Shown here piece after piece: positions 22,091 through 35,500 of a stretch of 64,000 nt of DNA. The stretch lies in assembly GCA_036674765.1 (NCBI GenBank), contig JARVKI010000004.1, positions 62,001 through 126,000 of the forward strand. The letters are read 5' to 3'. The notes beneath the pieces were generated by a model. It was not told where the DNA came from and searched no databases. It worked only from the letters and a program-made list of their open reading frames with translations. Made by a program: the position numbers and the translations under genes. Positions within the stretch are counted from its first letter, which is position 1, and each line of letters starts with the position of its first letter. The stretch is from Seiridium cupressi. Taxonomy: Eukaryota > Ascomycota > Sordariomycetes > Amphisphaeriales > Sporocadaceae.

Positions 22091-25000
22091 CTTGAACTGG
22101 TTCGAGGTAATGGTTCAGGGCTTCGTTGTTGAGTAGCAAGTGTCGAGCGCAGTAACGTTTTCTCTATCCGGTTTCGATATGTCGGCTGCTTGCTCAAAAG
22201 TTTTGGCGGGGCTCCAAGCTTGAATGTTATCAGCTGCGACGATACAGAAAAATTGTGAACAGCTGGCAAGGTTGACTCGCCATCTGAAGGGCGGCCCGGC
22301 TCCTACTCTACCATGCAAGCCATATACGGTAATTTTCTGTCACTCTTTCTACGTGCGGGAGATGTGTCGCTATCATTGGAAAATTGTATTATACATGCCA
22401 TACAATACTTTTGATCTACCGGACCACAGGTGTCCCATTAACGTTGTTCATTGTTCTGTTAAAGTTTGTCGAGATTCTCTTCACACCAATCCAGTCTTGG
22501 ACGGTTTACTGCCCACAAACCAACGTAGCAAGAACTCATATGCTCACTGATATATCCCTATCCCCTCATTTCTGCACGAGCGAATCAAATACCAAGTCCA
22601 AGTTGTCGGATCCCATATGACATCTCGAAGCGCGCCGTCACGGCTATTGGTGCTGACCACCTCCCTCTGGTTGAGCCGATGCCACCACCATCAATTACGG
22701 CTCCCAATCACCACGGCATTCACAGCACCAACATGCATCTAGAGCTTCACCTGAAATCACCTTGGAACTATATTAACGCCCAGAGACGGGTGCCAACATT
22801 CAAATAGCAATAAGCTGAATTTGGCGTCCTCCTTTTGCCGCGAACTGGGCCCAATCCGGCATTCACTAGGTTACCTAGGCCGTTCCACTGCCGCGCGGCT
22901 AGATCAGGAGCTATTGACTGTCCCTGGAAAGGGTCAACTACCATGAATGTCAAGTATGACATGCGTATTATTATTATTCATTGCTATTGAGTACTTTTGG
23001 TTGACCTGCAAGTTTTTCTTAGGATCGACCGTGCTTTTGCTATCTGGGAAAGGCGACCAGGCAGGGCTCACTACCCTTGGACCCAAGTTGCCAAGAGAGG
23101 TTGATGATGATGGGCGATCACACTGTTTTCGCTAGGATTCGATGATTTTCATTGCAGGACGACAGTGACGACATGATCTTCTCCAACTCCGCAAAGTGAG
23201 ACATGTGCAGCAACCGATGGCGATAAGAATCTACATGGCGACGTGTAGAGCAAGCCTCGTCGCGCAAGACAACTGTAGAGTCAGAATCCAACACGGTCAT
23301 CAGCGCTGGGACATTATTCCTATTGGCTGTTATAAAGCAAAGCTTGTTTCAATACTTCCTGCACCCTGGCCGGCTGCACAGCTGATTGGTAATGCAACGT
23401 TCTCAAACACTGGCCATGTCAGCCGAATGCAGAGGTGTGGGCTGCCCTCTTAATGGTGGAGCAGCGTTCGGGACGCCGGCTCGTTGGCTTCACTGGGCAA
23501 TAACAAGTCAGGAAATGGCGATCCCAGGACTTTTTCGGCCAAACCTTGCACATACACGATCTGCTCGCGATGGCATGCGCATTCAGAACCGGTATGGCCA
23601 TCAGTGCTACGCCGCAAACACGGATCTGGTTGGGTGGAAAATTAGTGCTTGTTTTCTCTCTTGACCTAACAAAGCATAACATGTTCGCCAATCGCAAGTA
23701 CCAACGATAAGCCATGATGCAGAGAAATATGTTCAGCCTCGGATCTTCAGACAAGAACGCCCATGCACCCTCCAACGGGCCGCACTGGTGGGTGTGAAAT
23801 GATCCCAAGACTCGCGTCGCTTCAGTCCGAGCATGCGAACCAAGATAGTGACTCTATCCTCCACAGCAGCATTGAAATCATCATAATCTGAGATGACTGC
23901 GCCCGAATTGTACCACGCAACTCGTGTCCTTCAATATTCATGCTGTGCTTCGAGTCTATACCCTGGTGTTTTAAGTCTGTTCTGGGCAGGGATCGCAGCC
24001 CGACCACAAGCTCCCGCATCGCCAGGTGAAGATAGTCGGAGATCGTCAGGGTCAGAGACCCCTGTACGTCCAGAAAGCTCTGTCCGAAGAGTACATCACA
24101 TCCGGGAGGGAAAACCCCAAAAAGGTATGAGTAGGTATGTACTTGCCAGTTGCGAACCGTGCATCGAAACGTGTATGTGGGGTATTAACCTACGCTTCCA
24201 GCGGTTGAAGAATAGATCTCGTGATGATGAAGTCATTCCATTGGATATGGCGGGCTGCCAGTTGGGACTACATGCAGACACAATTTTCCATTTTTATGTG
24301 CATCAATTCTTCATTCTTCACCGCATGAGCACCACGCATAGTCCTTCGTGGCTATGTTGTTTTGAATCTTTGGTAAACAACGTTTCCGAATGTTTGAACA
24401 TGGGCGGCTGACAATAAAAGCGATTAATATATTGCTGTTCCTACATATCTGACACCCAGGCCATGGCGAATGCTACTCTGGCGGGTCTGGATCGTGCACG
24501 ATTGCTACCAAAGGTTGGTAGCAGGCTCAGATGGCGGGGAAGTTGGCTCCAAAAGCTCGAACAGCGCTAAAGCAGGAGAAACACACCAGTTCCTCGGCCA
24601 GAGAGCTAGGACTAGAGAAGCGTAGATCAGGGGAGGGCCACAGAGGCAGATCAGTGAACTTTTTTTGATCGATGCGTCGTTCTTTGGAGATCTGAACGTT
24701 ATAATATTCCGGATTGACGATGGCAACGACGATGATTATGGTCACGGACGACCACATGGCACTGCCGTTGAATTCGTACAATCTTCTCCAGATGCCAATC
24801 CACCCAGGAGGACTCATAGGCCATCGTGCGACCTCACCCTGCTCGCCGATGGACAGGGGCGGACGACTAGTCCCCGTCAGCCCCTGTTCTTTCAAGCACC
24901 ATCACCTGAAAACTCTAAATGACATGCGACTAGCGGTTTGAGGTAACATGTGTCGACCTGGGCGATTCGACAAACCTTGCGACGCAGGCTGCTTACAGAG

Positions 25001-27295
25001 GTGCGGCAGATTGATCATATTGCTGCACGCTGGTGGAATGGTAGGCTGCTGTGTCACTCACCACAATCAATAGTGCGGAGGCGGCACGGTCTGGCTCGGA
25101 GTGAGCGAGGCCTTGCAGAGCGCTGCCAACCTGTCGAGGTTGTCGCATCTGGCAGCGCAAAGTTGGATCGGTCTTGGGCTGCTTCGACGGTGTCCAATCA
25201 GGCTCGGATACCTGGCAGGACCGAATGCACGGCTGGCAGCTGCACCGTAACACCGTGGGCGTTACGGGGCTCCAGTGCGCTCCAGTGGGCTCTGGGCGGG
25301 CTTTTTAGCATCAATGTAAAACAAGCCTACGGATTACGGAGGCAGACGACGAGCCCCCTTCTCCAGTTGGCTGAGCTGCATTTTCACCAGCAGTTGCCGA
25401 CCCACCGTCGTTGGCCAAGCTGGGGGAAACTCGATCTGCGCTGGCTGGGTATTCCTGCACTATGGAATTTCGGACAGGGCCTCCTCGAATCCCTGTCTGC
25501 TACATATATGGAGTTGCGAAGGCGATCTTGTCGTATTCACATGCTGCCACCAGTGAAGCGGAAACATACAATGCGTGTCGTCGTAGGTAGGTCTGTAGCA
25601 TCACGGTAAGCCCGCTGAAGACAGAGCGGAAACTTCGTCTTACGTTTGGAAGGGAAAACTCAAGTTTTGGGGGCAAAAACTACGCAAAACGTCCACGGTT
25701 CGTATATTCAATCGGAACGTCGCCGAATTTCCAGGCTTAATTCAAATTCGCCGGTCTGCACGCTAGGAGACTTCTGATACGAGAGGCTTCTCACCATGTG
25801 TCTCTTCAGCAGGCCGGCTGCCCTTCTAGCAGGACGCAACGACGGCGCCACCCCTTCTGCCCTCTGAAATATTAGACGGGTGCGCCGCTGTGCGTGCCTC
25901 GATAGCAGGGGGCTGGCCGCTCGAGTGCCAGTCCCAAGACTGGCCAGTAGAACCCACACTTTCTCTCACACAGAGCTGTGTCACTCCCTATTCCGCCCTC
26001 CCCTTCATAAATCACAATCGTCAAGGGGGGCCACCATCGACAAGGGCCTGGGTTGCTGCTTCTTGGCCTTGCAAGTGGAGTCGCGTGGTACTTGATACGG
26101 TACGGAATACATCCATCGCATTGGGTGTGTGCAGGTGCATTCTCGTCGGGTCCTTCTGTCTGGGTTGCTGCTGTCTGTACATACAGACCACAGACGCTCT
26201 ACCGACTGCATCCTCGACTTTTCCTTTTCTACTTCGCGCCGCCCAGACCCCTCCGCAGCCACTTGAAACTTCCTTTTCCTCTCTCCTCCTCTCCTTCCTC
26301 TCTCTCTTTCCTCACCTAACCTCCACCGCTCGTGTGCTCGAGTCCCTCGCTTCTGTTTCTATACGCTTTCCTTTCGTGGGGGTCAGGATCAACGTCGGGA
26401 GCGCTTGTGTGCCTGTCAATTGCGCAAAGTCCCCGTCCGCCGCTGGTACTGGTACAGTTATCTCGAGTCTGCTTGCCTATCACGCGCGAATCGTCGACTC
26501 TTCCGGGGCCCGCTTCAGGTCAGCCACCGTCGGCACTTGCCTATTATATAACGACGAATTAGAGACATCTTCGCCCCGGCGAGTCGCCAACCTGTGCATC
26601 ACCCGCACGCTAGAAATAGCAGCATTCCTGCTTCCCGTCTATTCGTGGCGATCTAGAAGCGAAGAGGGAATAAGTCGCTCGTTACAGTCGACACAACAGG
26701 CAGCCGAAAAATCCCCGTCTCAATACTATCTGAGTCACGCAGCATTGGCAACGAAAGCGCGATCCAGCTTCTCGGCGATTTTTGAAGGAATCGCAAAAAC
26801 ACCGGGATTGTCAGCATCGAACCTCGAGGTCTCCACTGTCGCGCAATCCACCTGCCACTCCCGATTCCGGCCAAAGTGTATCTAATTCGACAAACGGTGC
26901 ATTTTCTTTTGCAGGAGACTGTTTTGCCTGCCCCTAATTCTCTCAGGCACGTATCAAATACGACGATTCGAGCTACGGCATCCGAACTTGGACGAGCAAA
27001 CCTCGGAAAAGGACGGGCACAACTGCTTACTGCGGCGAGGAATCTGATAGCGTTGGTTATTCTACCAAACCACCCCGTCTAATTGTCTGGACGAACGGAG
27101 AAGCCGCGTATTCGCCAAGGTCGGACGATATTTGTTCGCCAGTCTGCATATTCGCACGCTGTACCATCCCGTGTTCAGCACTCTAATCAATTCCCGACCC
27201 GGGACCAGCATTAATTCAGCCGGCAAGAGGCCAGCCTCAATCACCAGACAACCATCACCACACTCCACCAATTCCTTTTCCATTAACTTCTCACA
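22091..27295. other. 5.2-kb gene-poor interval upstream of an unrecognised gene
   Basis: I find no supportable gene. From 22.1 to 24.4 kb the sequence is moderate in GC with only short frames. At 24504-24522 a perfect 8-bp inverted repeat (GCTACCAA/TTGGTAGC, 3-nt loop) occurs. From 24.9 to 27.3 kb it is GC-rich with longer frames: 219 codons at 24950-25609 and 331 codons at 25890-26885. Neither has a domain, a good start context or a coding-like composition; both probably reflect GC-rich promoter and leader sequence of the gene at 27296. Confidence 0.45.
26269..26313 (+). promoter_or_regulatory. 45-nt uninterrupted pyrimidine tract, probable core promoter CT element
   Basis: A pure C/T run of 45 nt, rich in CTCC and CTCT. 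In filamentous fungi such CT-rich blocks commonly sit just upstream of transcription start sites. It lies about 1 kb before the ATG at 27296, which would imply a roughly 1-kb leader or a 5' intron for that gene. The position is seen; the function is inferred. Confidence 0.4.
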
Positions 27296-28712
27296 ATGAG
27301 CGCAGCAATCGCAATGGCTCCTTCACCGGCACCTCACGACAGACCAGCCTTTGCTGACCTTGCACCCGCCACTGTCGCGAGTGCACCGCCAACTGTATTG
27401 GCCGTGGCTCCTGCGCCAGCATCTTCACCTGCTATATCTCGCCCGTCAGCTCTTTCGGCGACGCCGAACGCGACTACGACGCAGCGCACCGGCAGCGGCA
27501 GCCCGACAAGACCAGGCCAAACGACGAAATCATCGCCCCCTAGCGCGTAAGTTATCTTCTGACATTCCTCCTTCAGTCCAAGACAAGCCCAGTTTCTGTA
27601 TCGCAGGCACTGACATTTGGCAAAACCATAGTCGGAGTGCAGTGGGCTCAGCCGCACCCAAGATCGTTGTCAAGAAGGAACCTGGGTCCCCCGTGATCCC
27701 TGTTGCGCGTCACAGACCCCGAAAGCTGGATCTCTCCAAGGGCGGTCTAGCCGGCTCGGGAGCGCAGACGGCACGACTCCCTGGCGAAAGAGATGGACTC
27801 GGAATCATGGAGGTTGGGCTCGCTTGCTTGTCTCCTGGCTTCGTCACACAAGATCCCGCCATGAAGGAGCAATTGCAGCGCAGTATGAACGTACGGGAGC
27901 AACAGCGCCAAATCATCGAGGCTAGACTGCAACAGCAATCCGCCAAGGGCGACAGACCGGATACTGGGAAGGACAAGGACGGTGTGAATCAGTTTGCAGC
28001 CAAGACTCCTGGTATGTCGAGACGCAACAAGGCGCCTCCCGGACTGAGCATTGTGGCACCCTCTCACGAGACGTTTGCCAACGAGCGAGTCATCCAGTCT
28101 GCGCCTCTTGGTCAGACCTTCACCGGCAGACACAACCCCCACCCGCTGACCAGACACATCACGAACCAGCCCTCGAACCTGTCTAGTACATCTCACATCC
28201 ACCACGTGCCTGCACAACAAACGGCAAACCGCCTGCCGCCCATTGCGGACGTGTTTGGCTCGGGCATCTCGCACCACGAAGCCAACAACCGCTCTCTGTA
28301 CCCCGGTTCTAGTCACGGTCCTCCAACCTCACCCGGTCACCCCCCTCAGCATGCCCAGGCACCCCTTTCCAGCAGGCCTCGGGAATACAAGTCTGCCGAG
28401 GAAGCTCAGCATGAATTAGCTGGAGGTCGGCCTGATCTTCTACCCAAGATCGTTCACTACACTGGCCATCAGCCACCAACCCCACCCTCTCCGAGAACCG
28501 GGATTCCGATGCAGGACCACAGCCGTAGTGCCAGCAAGCGACGACGAGCAGACTACGAGGAGGGTGGTAGCCCACCTCTCGGCCATGGTCCCTCTGCTAC
28601 AAGACGAACTGGACCATTCGGCAGCGGTCGCGACAGCCCTGAGTCTCAGCGATTGAAGAGAGAGGAATTCTTGCGCATCTGTGAGAGGGCGTGGGATCTC
28701 TTCCACTCGTGA
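27296..28712 (+). CDS. Unrecognised fungal protein, largely disordered, possibly nuclear
   Basis: Two exons, 27296-27546 and 27632-28712, give 443 aa. I do not recognise a named family. The N-terminal 84 residues are low-complexity Ala/Pro/Ser/Thr. After the splice comes APKIVVKKEPGSPV, reminiscent of sumoylation-type KKEP motifs. A denser segment follows, about 110-190, containing RKLDLSKG, GIMEVGLACLSPGF and a helical, charged stretch (MKEQLQRSMNVREQQRQIIEARLQQ region) that could form a short coiled coil. The rest is Pro/His/Ser-rich. A basic cluster ASKRRRADY (a candidate nuclear localisation signal) precedes a structured end, RLKREEFLRICERAWDLFHS. The splice is clean (GTAAGT donor, phase 2) and joins the frames exactly. 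The localisation and any regulatory role are inference. The start ATG follows a CACA leader and is the first in frame. Confidence 0.75.
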
Positions 28713-30868
28713 GCATCACGGCGAATGCCATATAGGCGCATCACTCTGTACACATAACCCACGACATTTGATGCACGACATGAGATCACGTTCTAGATGC
28801 CTGCTTTTACATTTTAGGAGGTCTCGATATAAGCATGCAATGTGTATATCACACTATTCTGAGCGGAGCATGGAACACAGCGCTCCTATTCAATGCGTGG
28901 GCGAGACGACAGCCCTCTATCAAATAAACGCAAATTCCCGAGGGTATCGAGTCACGCCTGAGGGTATAATGTGCTTAATACATGATCGCGGTCAGAACCT
29001 AATGAATACCTCTTGGAGCAGGCTGCGGGACTGGACAGCTCTTTTAGGTGCTGCTGCTCTCGGCTGAGCGAACTCATTGGGACACCACAAGGGTCATTTC
29101 CATTACCGGATCCACCGGTCATTTCATACAGTTATTAGGACGAGGACATATGTCCTTCAGAGGTCACTAGACCATTGGCATGACGGCCTCTCTTTTTATC
29201 ATGGGGATTTATTTCTTGATGACGGGCAGGCTCTGGCGGCGTGGGAGAAGAAGAAATGAAGTCACGAAGTCGAAGCGACTGTACGATGGCTTTGGAATGT
29301 GGACCGCCTCTAAAGGCGCTGGTCTCAGGGGCAAGCCGCGGGAAGGGGGCGCAGAGTATTCACTTACGTACGTGGTGGTATCCCCACGAGGGCCCCGACT
29401 TTACAAGATGTTGAGAATGTATATAATATGAAGAATATTTTTGACACCTGACCGCTTTAACTTTTCGTTCTTTTGCCACCGAACCCAGATGACTGCTTTC
29501 CTACGTACACGTCCCGGTACAATTCTAAACAATTGTTGAAAGCTCGTTGACCGCACCCTAGACCAAGCGGCTAGTAGCAGTTGGTATCATCGATCTCGGA
29601 GGCAATGGATTCAATACTAAAAGTGCCCCTCGAGATATAGAGCTTTATTGGGAATGGGGGGTGATATACAGGAGGAAAATATGCATTGCTTTATTATATA
29701 TTCCTAATAATCATTAATGTCCACGACCCGCCTGTTACTTCGTGTTGTATTCAAGACGAGTGAGATACACCCAGCAGAAGGAAAACCCTGTCAACCGCTG
29801 TCACGTAGCTAGGCTATTGCCATAACTGCATTAGCTAGGCCTAGTAGGAAGGTAAATGCATTCTTTCATGAATCATGTGCCACGACGTACCTGGGGTCTA
29901 GAAGCAGCATACCAAGGCCAATTCACGACCTGATGAGATACAAGTAGCTGATGTGTTGCGATAAAATCAGTCAGCCCTAATGATCATTTGTTGCATGCTG
30001 TCCTTAAGTAGCTGTTGCTAGTCTAGACATTGCGAGAAATGCCGCACTATAGTCCGCGTTCACACATGTAAAGGATCAAGATAATGGAACAGACGCAAAC
30101 TGAAATCATGGGCGATCAAGTATTCGATTCTTCATCGAAGGTAGCTAGTTGCTCGTGCCCTCCATACGAAAACATTCATCCTGCCGCGACGCTAGGCGCC
30201 GGGGCAAAATGAAGCTTATGACGAAATAGCAAGAGTCAGTCTAGTTACATCCTCTCATCCGAGGTGGCTTGAAATCAACCCATGGAGTCCTCCGATGTAT
30301 CTTTCCCAGCCCAGTGTAATGCAAATCGCACTCCTCTCTGCCGCAGTTTTCATCTAAACCCTCTTGATTCTAAGATATCAAGGCGATGACAATCAAACAT
30401 TGCCTTCCACTGTGCTCCAGACACACAAAATGAGCGGACCGCCCAGCGCCTTTCTCTGAGTAGTTTCCGGAGGATGCGAGTATGATTTTGTACAGATATT
30501 GAGCCATTGTATTTCAACGCTCACTCGCAGTGCGCAATGGCACATCTACCAAATCCTATCCCGTGGATGTGCTGCGCGGTGGGTCCCTGGGCCCTGTTGT
30601 GTTTTTCTTCAGAGAACGAGAGAGAACACCACAACTCCTTTGCTAAAGCATGTGAACCCGTTCATTCATTCAAGCAGGATGCTTGCTCCCTTAAGTTCGA
30701 GACTGGTCGCTCGAAATGCTGCGAATGTGAAACCCGGGGAATGTGTTGGTGAACCCCTCCTTTGGATGGGAACACATGAAGTTCGTGAAATGCCATGGCT
30801 CAGACTGGATTCAGCCCGTGTGAGCATGTCCTAGACACAAGACAGTTTCACAGGCGCTTGAAGCCGTG
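28713..30868. other. 2.2-kb convergent intergenic region, partly AT-rich
   Basis: This lies between the 3' ends of the unrecognised 443-aa gene and the HAL-type kinase. Positions 29400-30200 are AT-rich with runs such as TTATATATTCC and no frame above about 60 codons. Frames near 30500-30980 overlap the 3' end of the kinase on the other strand. No gene is supported and no transposon remnant is recognisable. Confidence 0.45.
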
Positions 30869-32429
30869 TCAAAGACCCTCTTCGCCGGCCTTGCAAAGTT
30901 TTATCTCGCGGCCCCATTCCGATTTCAAGACCTGCGAAGCCGTGATACGCCGAGACGGGTTGGGGTCCAGAATGGAATAGATGACGTTACGACACCGAGC
31001 CTAGTCGTCGTTCATGTTTAGCAGGTCGTACATTGTCAGCTCTGAGGATGGTTCAACTTACACGGTGCAACGACTCTATAGGACCATACCCCTCCTCATC
31101 GCGACGACCTTCGAGGTACCGCTCGTAGAACTCGTCCTCATCCTTCTTGGCAACGCGCCACAGGTGCCTCCCTGTGCGCATCGCCATATATATCACGCCG
31201 CATGCCCACACATCCACAGCGCGGGCATCGAACTCTCGATCTATGTACTCCTCCGGCGCGATATAAGGCGCCGAACCACACAGCCCGGAAACCATGTGAG
31301 CATCATTCTCCCAAGCCATGCGGAAGCATTCGCCATTGCCAAAATCCGTAATCTTCAGGGCGCCATGGGATGTCAGCAACAAGTTCTCAGGCTTCATGTC
31401 CCTATGAGCGACGCCCATCTCATGCATATATTCGACACCTCGCATCATTTGCTTGAAGTAGCAGTCCGCCTCCTGCACCTCGAGCTTGCCAGCGGCGAGC
31501 ACAAGGGTATACAAATCTCCGCCCGAGCAAAACTCCATGACTTCGCAGTAATCACCCTTCGAGTCCTTGAGCAGATCCAGGGTGTGAATAACATTCGGAT
31601 GGCGTAGGGAGGAGGAGATGCAGAACTCGGCAGTCAGTCGCTTGCTGTACTTTTTCTCCGTCTCCTCAGGTCGACGACGGAATTCCTTGACAGCGAAAAG
31701 CTTTTCGCCGTTTTCGACCTTCTTGTGGGAGATTCGCACTATACCAAAGGCGCCACGACCAACAACCTCCTGGCATTTACCATACTTCTCAATCAAGGTG
31801 GTGGTAGCATTCGGGCCACCTTTCCTGTCACCGGCGAGCGAGTCTTTCTCCTGCTTCAGAGTGTCCACCCAGTTGGAGACGAGCGACAGATCAGCTTCTG
31901 GCGCTTGTTCGTGCTTCCTGCCGAGCAACGACTTCCACATGTCCGACAGCTTCTCCTGACGCTTGCTGCCCTTCAAGTGGTGTTCGTGGCCTCCCTGCAC
32001 GTTTGCATTGACGATATACCTCTGGGACTGGGTCGTCTTGGAAGTGTTGGATACAGCGCCCTCAGCAGGCTTATTGTTGGTCGACGGCTTGCGGACCGGC
32101 TGCGGCGGCGTTCTAGCCGCCGCGGTCGTGCTCGCAGTAGAATTCGTCTGGCTGACGGGGACGGGCTCAGAAGTGGTGGTAGCCTTGGGGAGGTCGCCCT
32201 TGCTGGAGAACATCCTCGTCAGCCTGTCCTTGACCGAGGCCTTCTCCGTCTGCTTGGGCTGGCCGTCGGCATTGAGAAGTCCGTTGGCGACGGGCTGGCC
32301 ATTCTGAGGCTTGAGCTTGGGCGATCGGGTGGGAAGCTCGACGGATCTGATGGACGAGGGCTGTGAGGCTGGAGGAGTCGTCTTGTCCGAGGCGCTCGTC
32401 ATGATCGATGAGCTGGACATGTTAGGCAT
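30869..32429 (-). CDS. HAL/SAT4-type serine/threonine protein kinase
   Basis: Two exons (32429-31062, 31000-30869) give 499 aa. Residues 1-210 are disordered, rich in Ser, Thr, Pro and Lys. The kinase domain starts at about 216: glycine loop GRGAFGIV (224-231), ATP lysine in AVKEF (Lys248), catalytic HRDMKPEN (Asp344), and TDFGNGE (Asp362). The activation segment SGLCGSAPYIAPEEY and the insertion DAHMVSGL, with REFDARAVDVWACGVIY, are typical of the fungal Hal4/Sat4, Hal5 and Npr1-related group. These kinases regulate potassium and amino-acid transporters at the plasma membrane. The second exon supplies the end of the C-lobe (RCRNVIYSILDPNPSRRITASQ) and a basic tail. The ATG at 32429 is the first in frame; a second Met three codons later is possible. 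An 18-nt poly-G tract lies 80 bp upstream. Confidence 0.93.
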
Positions 32430-32508
32430 CGGGGCGCGGCTTTGTGGCAGTTGAAGCCAAGGTCCAAGGGTCGCCGGGGGTGCTTGGCCGTGGGGCAGAG
32501 CGACTGGT

Positions 32509-32526
32509 GGGGGGGGGGGGGGGGGG
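32509..32526 (+). repeat. 18-nt poly-G homopolymer
   Basis: Eighteen consecutive G on the + strand, which is C18 on the strand of the HAL-type kinase transcript, 80 bp upstream of its ATG. If transcribed it lies in the 5' leader. Such tracts are length-variable and error-prone in sequencing. Confidence 0.9.
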
Positions 32527-35500
32527 TGGAAAATGCGACCAGCGGTTCGAGGAAGCCAGGCGGGCGGGTTGGTGGTGATGGGTGACTGGCTTGTGCTACG
32601 GGATGATGGCAGTGGTGGCGGCGAGATCGCCTTTGGGGTGGGCTAAGCCCGGTGTTGGCGACACAAACGAGAGAGCAAAACAGCTGCTGCGTTCGACTGG
32701 CGGGTTCCTTCGCTGCGGGAAAGCAGGAAAAGGAGGAGAATGGAAAAGCGGGCTATGGTGAATTTGTACTGTAGTGTAGTGTAGGGCGGTGCCGACTGGA
32801 CGCACCGAGGTGGTCCGCTGGGTGCTAGCTAGGTGCCAACTTAGCGAAGGAAGTCCTTGGCCTCGGGGCGAGTAGGGTGGCCCCTCTGTGGGGAGGTCGC
32901 TTCTTTATTATTAACCACCCTTCTAGCGCGTAGGGCAGGTAGCACTAAATAAGTAATAATGTGTAAGGTCTCGTAAGCACGCGTGGAATGCGGTGATGGT
33001 CCTTCTGGAAATCCGACTCTGGCGCGGGGCGGATGGTGATGTTGGGTTCGAGCAGCTTCCGTGTTCAATGTGTCAACCGTCGAGTCTGCAACAGCACAGC
33101 ACAGCACGGGTGGGCCGAGGCGTTGTGGTGATGGTCTTTGGGAGGAACCTGTAGACTGGTTCCAGCAGGTGTTAGAGGACGAGCAGCGGAAACGCAGATT
33201 GATTCCGGCGTGATAGTGTGTGGACGATCATGATTAAATGCTGGACGACGGGGTGGTAGATAACGGCTGCACTTCCTCCTGACGACACGTTCTCTTCTGA
33301 GACGGATCAGATGCCACTTTGGCAGACTAGAGCAGACGACGGGCTGTGGAGCAGGGTCGCGCAAGTCAAAGTAGTAATAGGGCGCTGCGGTTTCTTATGG
33401 GGAACGGGGGAGCAGAAAACGACTCCAACGGAACAGAGGAATTGTGTTGTTAGACTCGCGGTGCTGGAAAAGCGGGAATCGATACCCGGCAACTATGATG
33501 CGGTGGGATTTGCGATTCGCGATTCGCGATCAAGCCACGGGCAAAAGGGGGGCCGCGAGAGGCCTCCCTCTAGGCGAGAAAGTCAAGGCCTTTAGTACTT
33601 AAGAGCGAGGGTACTTTGAAATGCGCAGCGCTCCGGTTGGTCACCGCCGCCTTTTGTCTCTGCTAACAGTGCTTTATATGCAGCTCGAGTGAGGGGATCG
33701 AGCATCAGACACCATGTTGAGATCTTGGCGTGGGATAAGCCGCTCTGCTCGTGCTCGCGTGCATGCTGGGTTTCCACTGCCCTGCGCCAACCAAAAGCCG
33801 ATTGCTGCTGAGAAACGCCGTGGGCCAGCGGAATGATCCATACCTTAACGCAGCAGCTCATACGCACGCATGACTAAGGAGGATAAGGTACAATGTAGCC
33901 ACCAAAAATCTCTGGATGCAAGTCACCAAGCCCGTACCTCGTTCTGCTCCAAATCCCAGGTTGGTACACATCCGGGGCCAGCAGCAAGGAGCATGCACGG
34001 AACGGTTTGGCTACTGTACGGAGACTGCAGGTCGTCAGTAGCAGCACTGACTAGCCGACCAGGTCATCCACAAGTCGGGTATCGGGGGTCCCATAGCTTG
34101 GGGCTGCCATGGTGATGCCCTCTTTCTCAGAATTACTAATACAGTTTCTGCCGGCGGTGGCCATTACCCGCTGCCACACAAAGAAAAGTCTGACCTCAGC
34201 AATAATAAAATTTCCCCCCTTATCATGAGCTAGTCAGTATTTGTCTGCTGGGGCGCGGGTGGCGGTTGAGTTAATTCCTGTTCCTCTTACTTTTTTGACA
34301 AACTCTAACGATAAAACGTTACCACGGGCAAAAAAACCCCTTCTTTCTGATGAGGCTCTGGGAGTGACGCTATCTGGTAGGTCATATGATGAGGATCACA
34401 AAGCAAGGGTGTCACGCAGAGGCTGGCTGTCCTTTGTGGCTTCGTACCTTATGATCGCCATCTGACAATGCAAAGAGAGGCCACATTACGATTCTGATAT
34501 TAGCTAGCTAGGTGCTGTACGAAAATAGAAAGTGTTGCAATTGCTCATGCCGATGGATGAGCATGCGGCTGTTCATTTCTTGTCTAGTATACGGTCTAGA
34601 ACAAGCTTTGGATCGCATTGCGCCAAGCCGTGAGACGTAGGGCTACCCCCTGAGGACGATAGGATGCGGCGCTCAGCCCGGGTCTTGTCTAGAGATCACT
34701 CTCTGATGCATCGTCCTGGCTGGTTTGGGGATGTCAATGAAGCCTCTTCTTCGAGACCGTTGTCCAATAACGACTAACATGCTGAAATGCTCCACCCAAG
34801 ATCCGTATTAACGGCTACGGGGTTGGGACGAGCGATCCAATGGCTCCATTCCGATCTACTAGTCCCAGTGCAAACTTCCGGCGAGAAGCCGATTTCCTCA
34901 GACTCTCTTCCTCGGTTACCCGCTGCATGATGCATTTGATTTGTTTTGGCTTTGTATGAGGCATTTCCAAGGGGCCCTTCGGACTCAACAGTTGCGCACG
35001 CGTGTGCATCTACATACTGTGGAATGTCGACCGTACCCTAGGTACTCAACGCATCGCATCGCATCGCTTCTCCCCGCGGCTCCCTGAGCTGCAACCCCGC
35101 TACCCAGGCATTAGGTACTGCCATCATGTACATATGTAACCTTGGGCACCACGGCTAACAACTACTACACCGCTTCCACGACCATGAGCCCATCGGTCCT
35201 CTCGTGTCAGACGCAAATGCAGCGGCCAAGCTGCCCAGGGCATGCATCTTGATACTCTAAAAGGCCGTGTGATGATGATTTGGCAATGCATTCGACCCTG
35301 TGAGAGGGGGGAGGGCTTCACCGTCCAAGCGGCAGCCCTCAGATGGATATCAGACTCTGCCCATCACTCACATCTCACCAGGGCCGCGGCGCATGCCGTG
35401 CAAAGCTTAGCTACGGGTCGAAGAGGGCAAGAGCTATCATCCATGGCGATAGCTCCATACCTGCATGCGGCAGCAGCACGTAGCAGTATGTAGCAGCCTT

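Noticed and set aside
24950..25609. 219-codon plus-strand frame
   Set aside because: Arg/Ser/Leu-rich composition typical of GC-rich noncoding sequence; no domain.
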